From assembly GCA_014800245.1 (NCBI GenBank), contig JAAVGM010000011.1, positions 55,657-119,656 of the forward strand: a stretch of DNA of 64,000 nt, in the 5' to 3' direction. The DNA is from Bacteroidales bacterium. GTDB taxonomy: Bacteria > Bacteroidota > Bacteroidia > Bacteroidales > Muribaculaceae. Shown here piece after piece: positions 34,751 through 42,146 of this stretch. Position numbers and translations under genes: made by a program. The number at the start of each line of letters is the position of its first letter. Position 1 is the first letter of the stretch. The notes under the pieces were generated by a model that was not told the origin of the DNA, ran no database searches, and saw nothing but the letters and a program-made list of their open reading frames with translations.

Positions 34751-34926
34751 CTCTCAAAAAACTCCAAATCGTTTATAATAAACGATTTGGAGTTTTTCTT
34801 TTATAGTTTTTATCCCCCTTTTGTCCTCCTATGAAAAAATTAAAGAGTTTGACCTTTTCACATAGACCAAACTCGGAATCAAATTTAAAAGGGCAAATGC
34901 CTTTGTTGGCAAAGTTAATAATTTAG
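34741..34926 (+). repeat. tRNA-Lys 3'-end repeat, copy 1
   Basis: This stretch (tRNA 3' end, terminator, then ~100 bp with CATAGACCAAACTCGGAAT and AAGGGCAAATGCCTTTGTTG) recurs in diverged form at 37481-37650. Flanking copies beginning in a tRNA 3' end are the usual trace of integration at a tRNA gene. A 31-codon frame (34831-34926) here is cut by a stop in the other copy and is probably not coding. Confidence 0.7.
34761..34798 (+). terminator. tRNA-Lys terminator
   Basis: ACTCCAAATCGTTTA, loop TAA, TAAACGATTTGGAGT: perfect 15-bp stem, then TTTTCTTTT. Confidence 0.92.
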
Positions 34927-35122
34927 TTAATCGCCCTCAAATCTGTCAACACTTTTCAGGGATGGTCAATTGCACGCTATTTTTCTACCTATTTTAGTCA
35001 ACACACGTCCTTTTATTGGATAAAAAATATACTATTTTACCCAGTACAGTGAATTTATTGGATAAAATTGATTATCTTCGCAGTCTAATACGACTGCCAA
35101 ATGAAAATATAATATTTCAATT

Positions 35123-35743
35123 ATGAAGCATAAATTTATATCCTTTTTGATTCTATCCTACTGCTCTTTTCTTAGTGTGGCCCAATCGGTCTCTTCAACT
35201 GAGGAGCGTCTTGGGAAACTTGAAGCTCAGATGGATCAACAAGTCTCCACAATAACAAATTTACAGTCTCAGGTTAATGCAGTAATTAAACAGAATTTGG
35301 CTTTAAAGGAAGCTCTTTTCCTTCAGCCAACTATCTCTGAATTCAAGACTGACGAATTGATTTATAAACTTCACGAGGCAGTTGGAGATTCTACTTCCGG
35401 CACCGTAAAAGTTTATATGACCGTTACAAACACTTCCCCGGAAGATATTGACAACTATCAATGGGAAAGCCTGAAGTTCATGGATGAGAATGGTGTTCAA
35501 AATAAGTCTTTCAGTGATTACGAAGTGAGTGTTGGCGTGAATAATGATGGTTTTCATCTTAATTCATTGTACGCGGGCGCTCCAACCCAGCTCATTCTCA
35601 CTTTAATGAATATAGACAAAAACGCCCAGTATTTAAAAATACTTGAAGGTAAAGTTTTTAAAGATTCCAGAATTGTAAATGGAACTTTCACGGATTTTGA
35701 ACGAAGTTTTATTATGCGAAATATTCCGATAAAATGGAAATGA
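35123..35743 (+). CDS. Hypothetical secreted coiled-coil protein
   Basis: 206 residues with a signal peptide (residues 1-20, FLILSYCSFLSVAQ). Residues ~25-68 form a coiled coil (RLGKLEAQMDQQVSTITNLQ). The rest looks like a single beta-sandwich (GTVKVYMTVTNTSPEDIDNY ... PTQLILTLMNIDKNAQYLKI). No family recognised. A promoter-like TATCTTCG sits ~45 bp upstream after two copies of TTTATTGGATAAAA (35012, 35050), perhaps an operator. It lies in the accessory region after tRNA-Lys with lower GC than the core genes. Confidence 0.65.
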   Translation: MKHKFISFLILSYCSFLSVAQSVSSTEERLGKLEAQMDQQVSTITNLQSQVNAVIKQNLALKEALFLQPTISEFKTDELIYKLHEAVGDSTSGTVKVYMTVTNTSPEDIDNYQWESLKFMDENGVQNKSFSDYEVSVGVNNDGFHLNSLYAGAPTQLILTLMNIDKNAQYLKILEGKVFKDSRIVNGTFTDFERSFIMRNIPIKWK

Positions 35744-35760
35744 CGAAACTTTGAAACAAA

Positions 35761-35804
35761 TACAACGATAAAGTTGTATTATTGGTAAAGATTTATTATC
35801 TTTG
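35761..35804 (+). promoter_or_regulatory. Operator and promoter of the MqsR-Panacea pair
   Basis: TACAAC (35761-35766) and GTTGTA (35773-35778) form a 6-bp inverted repeat at the -33 region. TATCTTTG (35797-35804) is the -7 element. It ends 4 nt before ATG 35809, so the message is probably leaderless. Confidence 0.65.
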
Positions 35805-35808
35805 CACT

Positions 35809-36177
35809 ATGATTACAAAAGAGCAAGTCGAGAAATTCTTAGAGGATTTCAGTCTGAAGGTCAAGATCTTCGGAATACGGTTTCGTGATGACCGTCAGAA
35901 AAATCAGAACAGCCTCATTGAGTTGGGCATTACCCCTAATCAACGAATGGAGGTAATAATGAACCTAAGCTGCTATGATTATTCAGAAGGTCCGATTGTA
36001 GACGCTCTTAATAATCAAGGTGAAATGTGGGTCTTTGGCAAGGACGTAAGAGGAAACGAAGTCTATATCAAGATTACTCTTGGAAAGCCTAACTCTCATA
36101 CGATATGTATCTCGTTTCATAAATCAGAACATCCAATGTCTTACCCATTAAAGAATAAAGGCGATGGAAAACAATAA
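35809..36177 (+). CDS. MqsR-like toxin
   Basis: 122 residues from ATG 35809; a longer frame from 35782 would start upstream of the -7 element. The middle and end match the MqsR pattern: VIMNLSCYDYSEGP, then GEMWVFGKDVRGNEVYIKIT, then ICISFHKSEHPMSYPL. MqsR is an mRNA-cutting toxin with a RelE/YoeB-like fold (family knowledge). It overlaps the next gene by 14 bp, which is an HTH-Panacea protein, so the pair is a type II toxin-antitoxin system (inference). The N-terminal ~25 residues are not diagnostic. Confidence 0.7.
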   Translation: MITKEQVEKFLEDFSLKVKIFGIRFRDDRQKNQNSLIELGITPNQRMEVIMNLSCYDYSEGPIVDALNNQGEMWVFGKDVRGNEVYIKITLGKPNSHTICISFHKSEHPMSYPLKNKGDGKQ

Positions 36178-37114
36178 GTTGTTACCAGGAGAAAAATACT
36201 TTCAGGAAGTGAGAACCACCACTTTCCGAAAGGAGGAATATTCCTACATCCACACAGGAATTATTGATGAAGACGGTGAGATGTGGACTACTACTGAAAT
36301 GGATGAGGCGAATATCTTTCAAGTATATAATCAATATCGTGTCAGACATGGCATTCCTTTCCCGGATGAGATTTCCGGATTAAGGGAACACTATGGTTTG
36401 TCCGCTGCAAAGATGTCGCAAATTCTTGGTTTCGGCATAAACCAATATCGTATGTATGAAGATGGTGAGGTGCCGAGTGTCTCAAATGCCCGTACAATCA
36501 TCGCAGCTCGTGAGAAGGATGTATTCATATCATTTGTTGAGGCTTCAAAATCCGACATGAGCGAACAGGAGTATCTACGGATAAAAAAGAAAGTAGAAGC
36601 AGTTGACGGTGATTACAAACCTATCGTGCAGCCGTCTGAATATACAGGTTTTCGCTCTCTGTCCACCGATAAAGTTGCGAATGTGGTACGATTGATTATC
36701 TCAACTATCGGTTCGACCTTTGTAACCAAAATGAATAAGCTGCTGTTCTATGCTGATTTCATTCATTATAAGAAACATGGATATGGCATAACCGGCATTA
36801 CATACAAAGCATTGCCATTTGGTCCGGTTCCTGAGCAATGGGGAACATTATACACTTCCTTGCCCGGAATAGATATGGAAGAATTTGTCTATCCAAGCGG
36901 TCAGAGTGGCATCAAGTTGGAAGCAATAGAGAATACTAACAATATCCTCAACGAGTCCGAACTACGCACTATTGAGAAAGTATGTGCATTATTTTCAAAT
37001 ATGAGCGCAGGCGAAATATCCCAGACAAGCCATCTTGAAAAGGGTTGGATAGAGAATAATGATAATCGCTCCGCTATTTCATATCAGGATGCCTTTGCTC
37101 TGAATTATGATTAG
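36164..37114 (+). CDS. Antitoxin with HTH and Panacea (SocA/DUF4065) domains
   Basis: 316 residues. Residues 1-~55 may be a small toxin-facing domain; ~65-120 hold a Cro/C1-like helix-turn-helix (LREHYGLSAAKMSQILGFGINQYRMYEDGEVPS), of the MqsA type. Residues ~165-300 form a Panacea domain (VANVVRLIISTIGSTFVTKM, then LLFYADFIHYKKHGYGITGI and LPFGPVPEQW). Panacea domains neutralise many unrelated toxins and can recruit proteases (published for the family). Here it is joined to its own DNA-binding domain and paired with an MqsR-like toxin upstream. No intact CxxC zinc site of MqsA is visible. Confidence 0.82.
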   Translation: MENNKLLPGEKYFQEVRTTTFRKEEYSYIHTGIIDEDGEMWTTTEMDEANIFQVYNQYRVRHGIPFPDEISGLREHYGLSAAKMSQILGFGINQYRMYEDGEVPSVSNARTIIAAREKDVFISFVEASKSDMSEQEYLRIKKKVEAVDGDYKPIVQPSEYTGFRSLSTDKVANVVRLIISTIGSTFVTKMNKLLFYADFIHYKKHGYGITGITYKALPFGPVPEQWGTLYTSLPGIDMEEFVYPSGQSGIKLEAIENTNNILNESELRTIEKVCALFSNMSAGEISQTSHLEKGWIENNDNRSAISYQDAFALNYD

Positions 37115-37158
37115 AACTCCTCCAAATTCATGGTTTAAAAGGGAATGATAGTTTCTAA

Positions 37159-37493
37159 ACTCAGTTTTTTTGTAAAAATCGCGGTTATAATCGCAAAATT
37201 TTGTACCTATCGATCTTCTTAATCGTGATTTTTGTATGGCAGTTGAATTTTATGCTCGGAAATGACCGAATAAACTCGTGCGACCCCAGGTATGGAGACC
37301 AAGTATTTTTACACTCTGATGTATTGGATATTGGAAGAAATTTATTAGCTTTACAGTGTCGGAATTGCATTCCGGTGAAGAACATTGAAGTATGAGCGTG
37401 AGACATGCGTGAGTCCGCCAAAGCGGCTTGATGTAATACACTGAAACTCACAATACAGCGTCGGGGCCACAGGACTCCTTCACGGATCACTCT
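37159..37493 (+). repeat. ~330-bp repeat unit, copy 1
   Basis: Similar throughout to 38764-39087. Both start at ACTCAGTTTTTT, contain the inverted repeat AAAAATCGCG/CGTGATTTTT (37174-37183, 37224-37233), a promoter-like pair and a conserved ~130-nt transcribed part, and end in CGGATCACTC, which resembles the tRNA-Lys 3' end. Confidence 0.85.
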
Positions 37494-37540
37494 TCAAAAT
37501 CCTAAATCGCTTATTTTAAATGATTTAGTTTTTTTCTTTT
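37360..37540 (+). ncRNA. Candidate structured RNA, copy 1 (promoter decayed)
   Basis: TTG (37324-37326), 19 nt, TAGCTTTA (37346-37353; last base differs from consensus). Hairpin CGGAAT/ATTCCG (37360-37374), stem TGATGT (37429-37434) with GCGTCG (37458-37463) through three G-T pairs, then a terminator. Compare copy 2. Confidence 0.45.
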
Positions 37541-37650
37541 CTGTTTTTTCTCCTCCTATGAAAAAAATAAAGAGTTGGATCTATTGGCATAGACCAAACT
37601 CGGAATAAAATTAAAAAGGGCAAACGCCTTTGTTGACAAAGTTAATAATT
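37481..37650 (+). repeat. tRNA-Lys 3'-end repeat, copy 2
   Basis: Diverged copy of 34741-34926: CACGGATCACTCTTC, a related terminator hairpin, then ATGAAAAAAATAAAGAGTTG and CATAGACCAAACTCGGAAT, ending AAAGTTAATAATTT. The two copies bracket the secreted protein and the toxin-antitoxin genes. Confidence 0.75.
37502..37540 (+). terminator. Terminator after RNA copy 1
   Basis: CTAAATC (37502-37508) pairs with GATTTAG (37522-37528), followed by TTTTTTTCTTTT. Diverged relative of the tRNA-Lys terminator. Confidence 0.65.
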
Positions 37651-37719
37651 TTTTATTGCTGTCTGATAAAAATCAGAAATAGGAAAATATCATGGTTCGA
37701 ACGCTGATTTTACGGCTTT

Positions 37720-38076
37720 TTAGTTCTTACCGTATTTGCGTTCAAAAATATTGAAATGTTCCTCACCCCATTTGAGCATCCGGTCGATGATCGGTATGAG
37801 CGACATTCCAAGTTCAGAGATTCTATATTCGGATCGCGGTGGGAGTTCCGGATAGATAGTCTTTTCTACGAGTGCATCTTCCACCATTTCCTTCAGTTGC
37901 ATATCAAGAACCCGTGGGGCAGCTTCAGGCAGACATTTATGTATCTCGCTCGGTCGCCGGGGCTGCCCATCCCTAAGTTCATCAAGGATACACGATTTCC
38001 ATTTTGATTCTATAAGGCTCATCGTAAGCCTAAGCGGACAGTCAAGATCCACAGGAATTTTCTTTTTGTATGCCAT
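37720..38076 (-). CDS. HxlR-family winged-helix regulator
   Basis: 118 residues of the HxlR/DUF24 type: CPLRLTMSLIESKWKSCILDEL at the start, the recognition part RPSEIHKCLPEAAPRVLDMQLKEM and the wing VEKTIYPELPPRSEYRISELG. Members sense redox or electrophiles, often through the first cysteine (Cys11 here) (family knowledge). It is divergent from the SnoaL-like gene, with repeated operator-like motifs between, so it probably controls that gene and itself (inference). Promoter TAACTTTG lies at 38107-38100 on the minus strand. Confidence 0.88.
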   Translation of the reverse strand: MAYKKKIPVDLDCPLRLTMSLIESKWKSCILDELRDGQPRRPSEIHKCLPEAAPRVLDMQLKEMVEDALVEKTIYPELPPRSEYRISELGMSLIPIIDRMLKWGEEHFNIFERKYGKN

Positions 38077-38134
38077 AGTCTCAGTCTTTTTTTCAGACTA
38101 CAAAGTTAGTCAATAACTCCCTAATTTCCATATA

Positions 38135-38171
38135 CCGAATAATTTTTCGGTATATGAATAATTTTTCGGTA
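38135..38171. promoter_or_regulatory. Repeated operator between hxlR-type and SnoaL-like genes
   Basis: GAATAATTTTTCGGTA occurs twice (38137-38152, 38156-38171), 19 bp apart. The first copy is also part of an inverted repeat (TACCGAA...TTCGGTA). It lies between the two divergent promoters; the rightward one is TAATTTTG near 38196-38203. Confidence 0.75.
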
Positions 38172-38232
38172 CTTGATTTATAGATATTACTATTGTAATT
38201 TTGCAGTCAGAAAGTCAATAAAATAAACAAAT

Positions 38233-38616
38233 ATGAGAGATCAGATCAAAGAATACGAAGCAGTGGCAAAAGCTGCCGAAAAGTTTGTAAAGAGCGTTGC
38301 CGAGGGTAACAGCGAATATGCAAAGACCCTGTTTACCGACGACGCAGTGCTGTTCGGTGTATTAAACGGAACTGTAGAGCGTGGTTCCATTGAACAGTTT
38401 TATCACAACGTGGATACGGTCGGTGCGGGAGCTGAATTCAAGGCACGTATCGATGTGCTGGCAGTAGAAGAGACAGTAGCCGTCGTGCGTGTGCTCGAAG
38501 AAGGCTGGGGCGGCAGTATCGACTTCACAGACTTCCTCCTGCTGCTTAAACTCGATGGCGAATGGAAATGCGTGGCTAAGGCTTATAACCAAAACTCCAA
38601 TACTATCAAGAATTGA
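38233..38616 (+). CDS. NTF2/SnoaL-like small protein (lumazine-binding-like)
   Basis: 127 residues with the NTF2-like order: an N-terminal helix pair (YEAVAKAAEKFVKSVAEGNS), the F-T-D-D-A-V strand entry, then FKARIDVLAVEETVAVVRVL and a final strand FLLLLKLDGEWKCVAKAYNQ. Such folds bind small molecules or catalyse simple isomerisations; the ligand is unknown. No signal peptide. Controlled by the divergent HxlR gene by position (inference). Confidence 0.8.
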   Translation: MRDQIKEYEAVAKAAEKFVKSVAEGNSEYAKTLFTDDAVLFGVLNGTVERGSIEQFYHNVDTVGAGAEFKARIDVLAVEETVAVVRVLEEGWGGSIDFTDFLLLLKLDGEWKCVAKAYNQNSNTIKN

Positions 38617-38763
38617 AGACTACAGTAATCACAGGAAATCTGCGCAAAAAACGGTAATACATTTGCTATGAGTGAACTACGGTTCGCGGTCACCCTTTGA
38701 CGGAATTGCCGACGAAATCACGAGCCGCCACGCCTCTCGGAGTTTACGACTGACATACCCTAT

Positions 38764-39087
38764 ACTCAGTTTTTTGTAAAAATCGCGGTTATAATCGTAA
38801 AAATTTGTACCTATCGATCTTCTTAATCGTGATTTTTTGTATGTCTGTTGAATTGTATAATCGGAAATAACCGAATAAACTCCTACGACCCCAGTTATTG
38901 AGGCTAAGTATTGACGTATTGGGTATTGGAGATATTTTATTAACTTTGCAATGTCAGAATTAGATTCTAGTGAAGAACATTGAAGTATGAGCGTGAGACA
39001 TGCGTGAGTCGGCTAAATCGGCTCGACGTAACTCACTGAAACTCACGATACAACGTCGGGGTCTCAGGGCTCCAGGCGGATTACTCC
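38764..39087 (+). repeat. ~330-bp repeat unit, copy 2
   Basis: Second copy of 37159-37493. Inverted repeat AAAAATCGCG (38778-38787) and CGTGATTTTT (38828-38837). Promoter intact, and the 3' end GGCGGATTACTC again resembles the tRNA-Lys acceptor end. Confidence 0.85.
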
Positions 39088-39120
39088 ACAAGCCTATGGA
39101 ATTCCATAGGCTTTATTCTT
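38955..39120 (+). ncRNA. Candidate structured RNA, copy 2
   Basis: TTG (38919-38921), 19 nt, TAACTTTG (38941-38948): a perfect promoter. Hairpin AGAAT/ATTCT (38956-38968) matches GGAAT/ATTCC in copy 1, a compensatory pair change. Stem CGACGT (39024-39029) pairs with ACGTCG (39053-39058). Nested CGTGAG...CTCACG can also pair. A terminator follows. No frame of note is inside. Confidence 0.55.
39090..39120 (+). terminator. Terminator after RNA copy 2
   Basis: AAGCCTATGGAA then TTCCATAGGCTT: a perfect 24-bp palindrome followed by TATTCTTTCC. Confidence 0.8.
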
Positions 39121-39170
39121 TCCTGACCGATTCTTTAATCACAGTTATAACCAACGGATAAATTGCCATT

Positions 39171-40211
39171 ATGACTAATTGCATAAAAAGAAAAGACTAT
39201 ATCGGGCTCCGTTCGCTACGAGGTATCGGTGCAATTCTTATATTTTATCATCACTTCGGATTTGACAGTGCTGTCACAAATTCGTTCGGTGACCTCGGAG
39301 TATCCCTGTTCTTCATGCTCAGCGGACTTGTGCTTTCCATGACCTACAGCGGAGACAAATTGGAATGCGGTTCGCGGGTAATCGGGAAGTTTATGAAGAA
39401 GAGAATATTTAAGATCTATCCCGTCTATCTCCTATCTCTTTTAGTTGCCGTTTTAGTCATGGGATGCAATTATAAAGCATTGCCATTTGATTTATTGCTC
39501 CTGCAAAGTTGGATTCCGGTTGCAAGTTTCTATTTCTCCGGTAATTCAGTAAGCTGGTTTGTAAGTTCCCTCTTTTTTCTCTATCTGATGTTTATTCCGC
39601 TTCAGAGAAGATTGACCACTGATCATAACACGTTTATAAAAGTCTTTGGATTTGGAGCGGTTCTTTATTTTTTCATCGTGTACTTCATTCCGGAACCTCT
39701 TGTCAACGGCATAATATACATAAATCCGATCATGGAACTTCCCGCTTTTGTAATAGGAATGTTGGTTTGGCATTTCTTTGGAAGAAGCAATCGGTTTCAA
39801 GCAAACTCAGACAAAAATATCCTATGTCTGCAGGTAGTATCCATCATCTTATCGGTAACGTTCATCTATCTTTACAGATATGTTAATCTCCGCTTGACCG
39901 TTGCCTCATTCTGGTGGATTCCTAATGCATTTCTGCTCACTGTATTGCTTCTATCTGAAGGGAGAGCCACTCCGATCAACCACGTGTTATCCCTCAGGAT
40001 TTTCCGGTTGATCGGAGACATTAGTTTTACGTTCTATCTCTTCCATACTATAGTCATAGCAATATACAACCGGGCTATAATGCATATATCCATTGACTTA
40101 CCACTTTTTCCATCATCTTTGATTTGTCTGGCCATTACCCTCGCAATCGCCTACGCACTTCATTACTATGTTGAGCTTCCAATAGCCCGCAAACTCAAGA
40201 AGTTTATATAA
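39171..40211 (+). CDS. Acyltransferase family membrane protein (OafA/YrhL type)
   Basis: 346 residues with about ten membrane helices. Diagnostic N-terminus: LRSLRGIGAILIFYHHFGFD, with the family R..A/I and double His, then LGVSLFFMLSGLVLS. These integral membrane enzymes O-acylate polysaccharides or other surface sugars. ATG 39171 is the first start after the RNA-copy-2 terminator. It stands alone; nothing nearby identifies the acceptor. It could modify capsule, O-antigen or a small molecule. Confidence 0.85.
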   Translation: MTNCIKRKDYIGLRSLRGIGAILIFYHHFGFDSAVTNSFGDLGVSLFFMLSGLVLSMTYSGDKLECGSRVIGKFMKKRIFKIYPVYLLSLLVAVLVMGCNYKALPFDLLLLQSWIPVASFYFSGNSVSWFVSSLFFLYLMFIPLQRRLTTDHNTFIKVFGFGAVLYFFIVYFIPEPLVNGIIYINPIMELPAFVIGMLVWHFFGRSNRFQANSDKNILCLQVVSIILSVTFIYLYRYVNLRLTVASFWWIPNAFLLTVLLLSEGRATPINHVLSLRIFRLIGDISFTFYLFHTIVIAIYNRAIMHISIDLPLFPSSLICLAITLAIAYALHYYVELPIARKLKKFI

Positions 40212-40218
40212 GGCTCCA

Positions 40219-40957
40219 TTATTTAGTGCCTGTCATTATTCCCGAATCTCTGTCAATGTCATTGGGATGAATATCTATTTCACGACTCTTCCTTCCAAAA
40301 TCAAGCATAAGATTGAATTTAACCGCAAAATAGATACTGCTACCCCTATTATGTGCCTTTGAAGTATATGGTGCCAAGGCTGAAAGATTACGAGATTCCA
40401 TCCAATAGTTGATAAACGCATTAAATACACCTGCATGTATAGACCATTTGTCTCGTTTGTAGCCCACCATTATCTCGTTCATATCTTTTTCTTCAATTAT
40501 TTCTTCTCCATACATATAGTTTGCCGGACCAGACATAATGTTTCCATAGGCAAGCCAGTTGCCGTATGAAAAATCAACACCTATGCCTACACGAAATATA
40601 TTGTGGCAATGAGAATAATCTATGCCATGACTGATGTATCTTGTCAACATAGGACTGGCAGTGATAGAAAGATGCTCTTTCCAAGGTTGCACCGATATGT
40701 TTCCCCCGAACATCAACCGCTGAAAAGAACGTTGATTGAAATATGTCCTTACAAACTGACCCTCTTCGAATTTCTTTATTGGGTCGTATAACCTTCTCAT
40801 CCGTTTTGTTGATAGTGGATGATGCTTTAACCACCACTTCATAAAGGAAGTGAGTAGAAATATAATCCTCTATTGAATCCGGAATGGAGGTTTCGTATGA
40901 GCACACTAATGGTGTCGTGATGCATAAGAATGCCCACGTAAGTATATTTTTAAGCAT
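40219..40957 (-). pseudogene. Collapsed TonB-receptor-like beta-barrel gene (internal deletion and frameshift)
   Basis: The N-terminal piece (from ATG 40957) has a signal peptide (MLKNILTWAFLCITTPLVCS) and the conserved pre-plug sequence LYEVVVKASSTINKTDEKVI. In a different frame, ~190 codons ending at 40219 encode the last barrel strands (GQFVRTYFNQRSFQRLMFGG ... FAVKFNLMLDFGRKSREIDI) and a DSGIM tail typical of the family's C-terminus. The join is near 40755-40775. Full-length relatives (for example the 851-residue protein in this window) have some 500 more codons between these parts. So the gene lost its plug and most of its barrel and the frame is broken. It lies 15 bp after the ECF sigma gene, presumably its former target. 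Confidence 0.75.
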
Positions 40958-40972
40958 ATTGTATAAGGGAAT

Positions 40973-41527
40973 TTAGACTTGAGATATCAGCGCATCATAT
41001 AGATCGTGGAATCGTGAGCGCAGATATTTCACTGCATAATGTTTTCGTGAAAGCAATGTGGCTGCCGGAATGCCGGTGGCTGATGAAATCTCTTTTATTG
41101 CCATCCCGTCAAAAACAGTGAGGCAAAATACCTCACATTGTTCGGGAGGCAATTCAGATAGGGCGAGGTCAAGTTCCTGCCATACGAGCTTCCTAAACAA
41201 AACTGTATCCGGAGCATCCTGTGGACCACAGAATAATGTTTGGGCAATATCCTCACATACCGTATCTTCTGCATCCAATGAAATCTCTTTCTTTTTTCGC
41301 CAGAAATTTAATATTGAGTTGCGGGCAACCTTATAGAGCCATGAGGAAACACGTTCTAATTCAGACAGACCCTCTTCTGATCTGCGTGCAAGTTGGTAGA
41401 AGACATCCTGAAGAATGTCCTCCGCATCCTCACGACTGCTTACCTGAGATTGAATATATCCAAGCAGACGTGGCGAGTAGTCCGTAAATACAGACTCAAT
41501 ATTATTCTTTAGAGGCTTCTTCTCCAT
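40973..41527 (-). CDS. ECF-type sigma-70 factor
   Basis: 184 residues from ATG 41527, chosen because the family region 2 starts soon after; a longer frame to 41596 is unlikely. Region 2: SPRLLGYIQSQVSSREDAED and SWLYKVARNSILNFWRKK. Region 4: LSELPPEQCEVFCLTVFDGM and KEISSATGIPAATLLSRKHY. It overlaps the upstream membrane-protein gene by 26 bp. No FecR-type anti-sigma gene is next to it; the small membrane protein upstream may fill this role (inference). The downstream target gene is a pseudogene. Confidence 0.85.
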   Translation of the reverse strand: MEKKPLKNNIESVFTDYSPRLLGYIQSQVSSREDAEDILQDVFYQLARRSEEGLSELERVSSWLYKVARNSILNFWRKKKEISLDAEDTVCEDIAQTLFCGPQDAPDTVLFRKLVWQELDLALSELPPEQCEVFCLTVFDGMAIKEISSATGIPAATLLSRKHYAVKYLRSRFHDLYDALISQV

Positions 41528-41864
41528 TGCCGGGGCGATTACGGAAACCAAACATCTCCCTACGACGCTGTATGAACTCACGACGCTCTTCGTCACTCAT
41601 ATTGTGCCAGTGATTTCGCCAGTCTTCGCCTCTATGACGGAGGGCATGAATACTTCCAAACCCAAGAAATAAGGGGATAATAAATCCACAGGTGAGAAGT
41701 TGTCCAAGAAGAAACAGACCGACCCCCTCAAAGAATGTGATGGCGGCAAAACCACATATTGTAGTCACAATACCATTCCATAATGCCATTATACCAAGTC
41801 CGGCCAATACCGGCACAGCAATCAGTACAATCAGCATTGCAAATATTTTAAAAGTTCTTTTCAT
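41502..41864 (-). CDS. Small membrane protein upstream of ECF sigma factor
   Basis: 120 residues with two membrane segments (IFAMLIVLIAVPVLAGLGIM; FFEGVGLFLLGQLLTCGFII) and an Arg/His/Glu-rich C-terminal tail (HWHNMSDEERREFIQRRREM). I do not recognise a characterised family; similar two-helix proteins precede ECF genes in Bacteroidales. The 26-bp overlap with the sigma gene suggests translational coupling, and it may act as an anti-sigma or envelope sensor (inference). The tail would be cytoplasmic if both ends are inside. Confidence 0.65.
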   Translation of the reverse strand: MKRTFKIFAMLIVLIAVPVLAGLGIMALWNGIVTTICGFAAITFFEGVGLFLLGQLLTCGFIIPLFLGFGSIHALRHRGEDWRNHWHNMSDEERREFIQRRREMFGFRNRPGNGEEASKE

Positions 41865-42146
41865 CTTTATAAGTTTTACGTTTTACATTTTTAAGAGCTC
41901 TCTGTTTCTTAAGACACATGACTCTAAAAAATATTTTAACGCCACCTATAATTTTTTTAATTTCATGCTCTATACTTATTCAATGTTATATAAAACTTTT
42001 GGCTTTTCAATGGTTATAGTTTTGATTATTAAGGTCTTGAAAAGAATATCAATATCTATAAAAACAAACATAAAAAATTATGTGATAGAAAAGAGACGAT
42101 AACCCATAGAAATTTAGTAACTTTGCAGTCTAATATTTAGGAAAAT

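Noticed and set aside
34831..34926. 31-codon peptide after tRNA-Lys (MKKLKSLTFSHRPNSE...)
   Set aside because: The homologous copy at 37558 has an early stop and changes that alter amino acids, so coding is not supported.
37353..37493. Copy 1 RNA as an intact second tRNA-Lys
   Set aside because: No anticodon loop CTTTTAA and no closed T arm; only 3' resemblance remains.
38640..38763. GC-richer stretch after the SnoaL-like gene as a gene remnant
   Set aside because: A short frame reads YGSRSPFDGIADEI but has no start and no family I recognise; too short to support.
41692..42102. 136-codon plus-strand frame before DUF3800
   Set aside because: Mostly antisense to the small membrane protein and then AT-rich intergenic DNA; low-complexity translation without a promoter.
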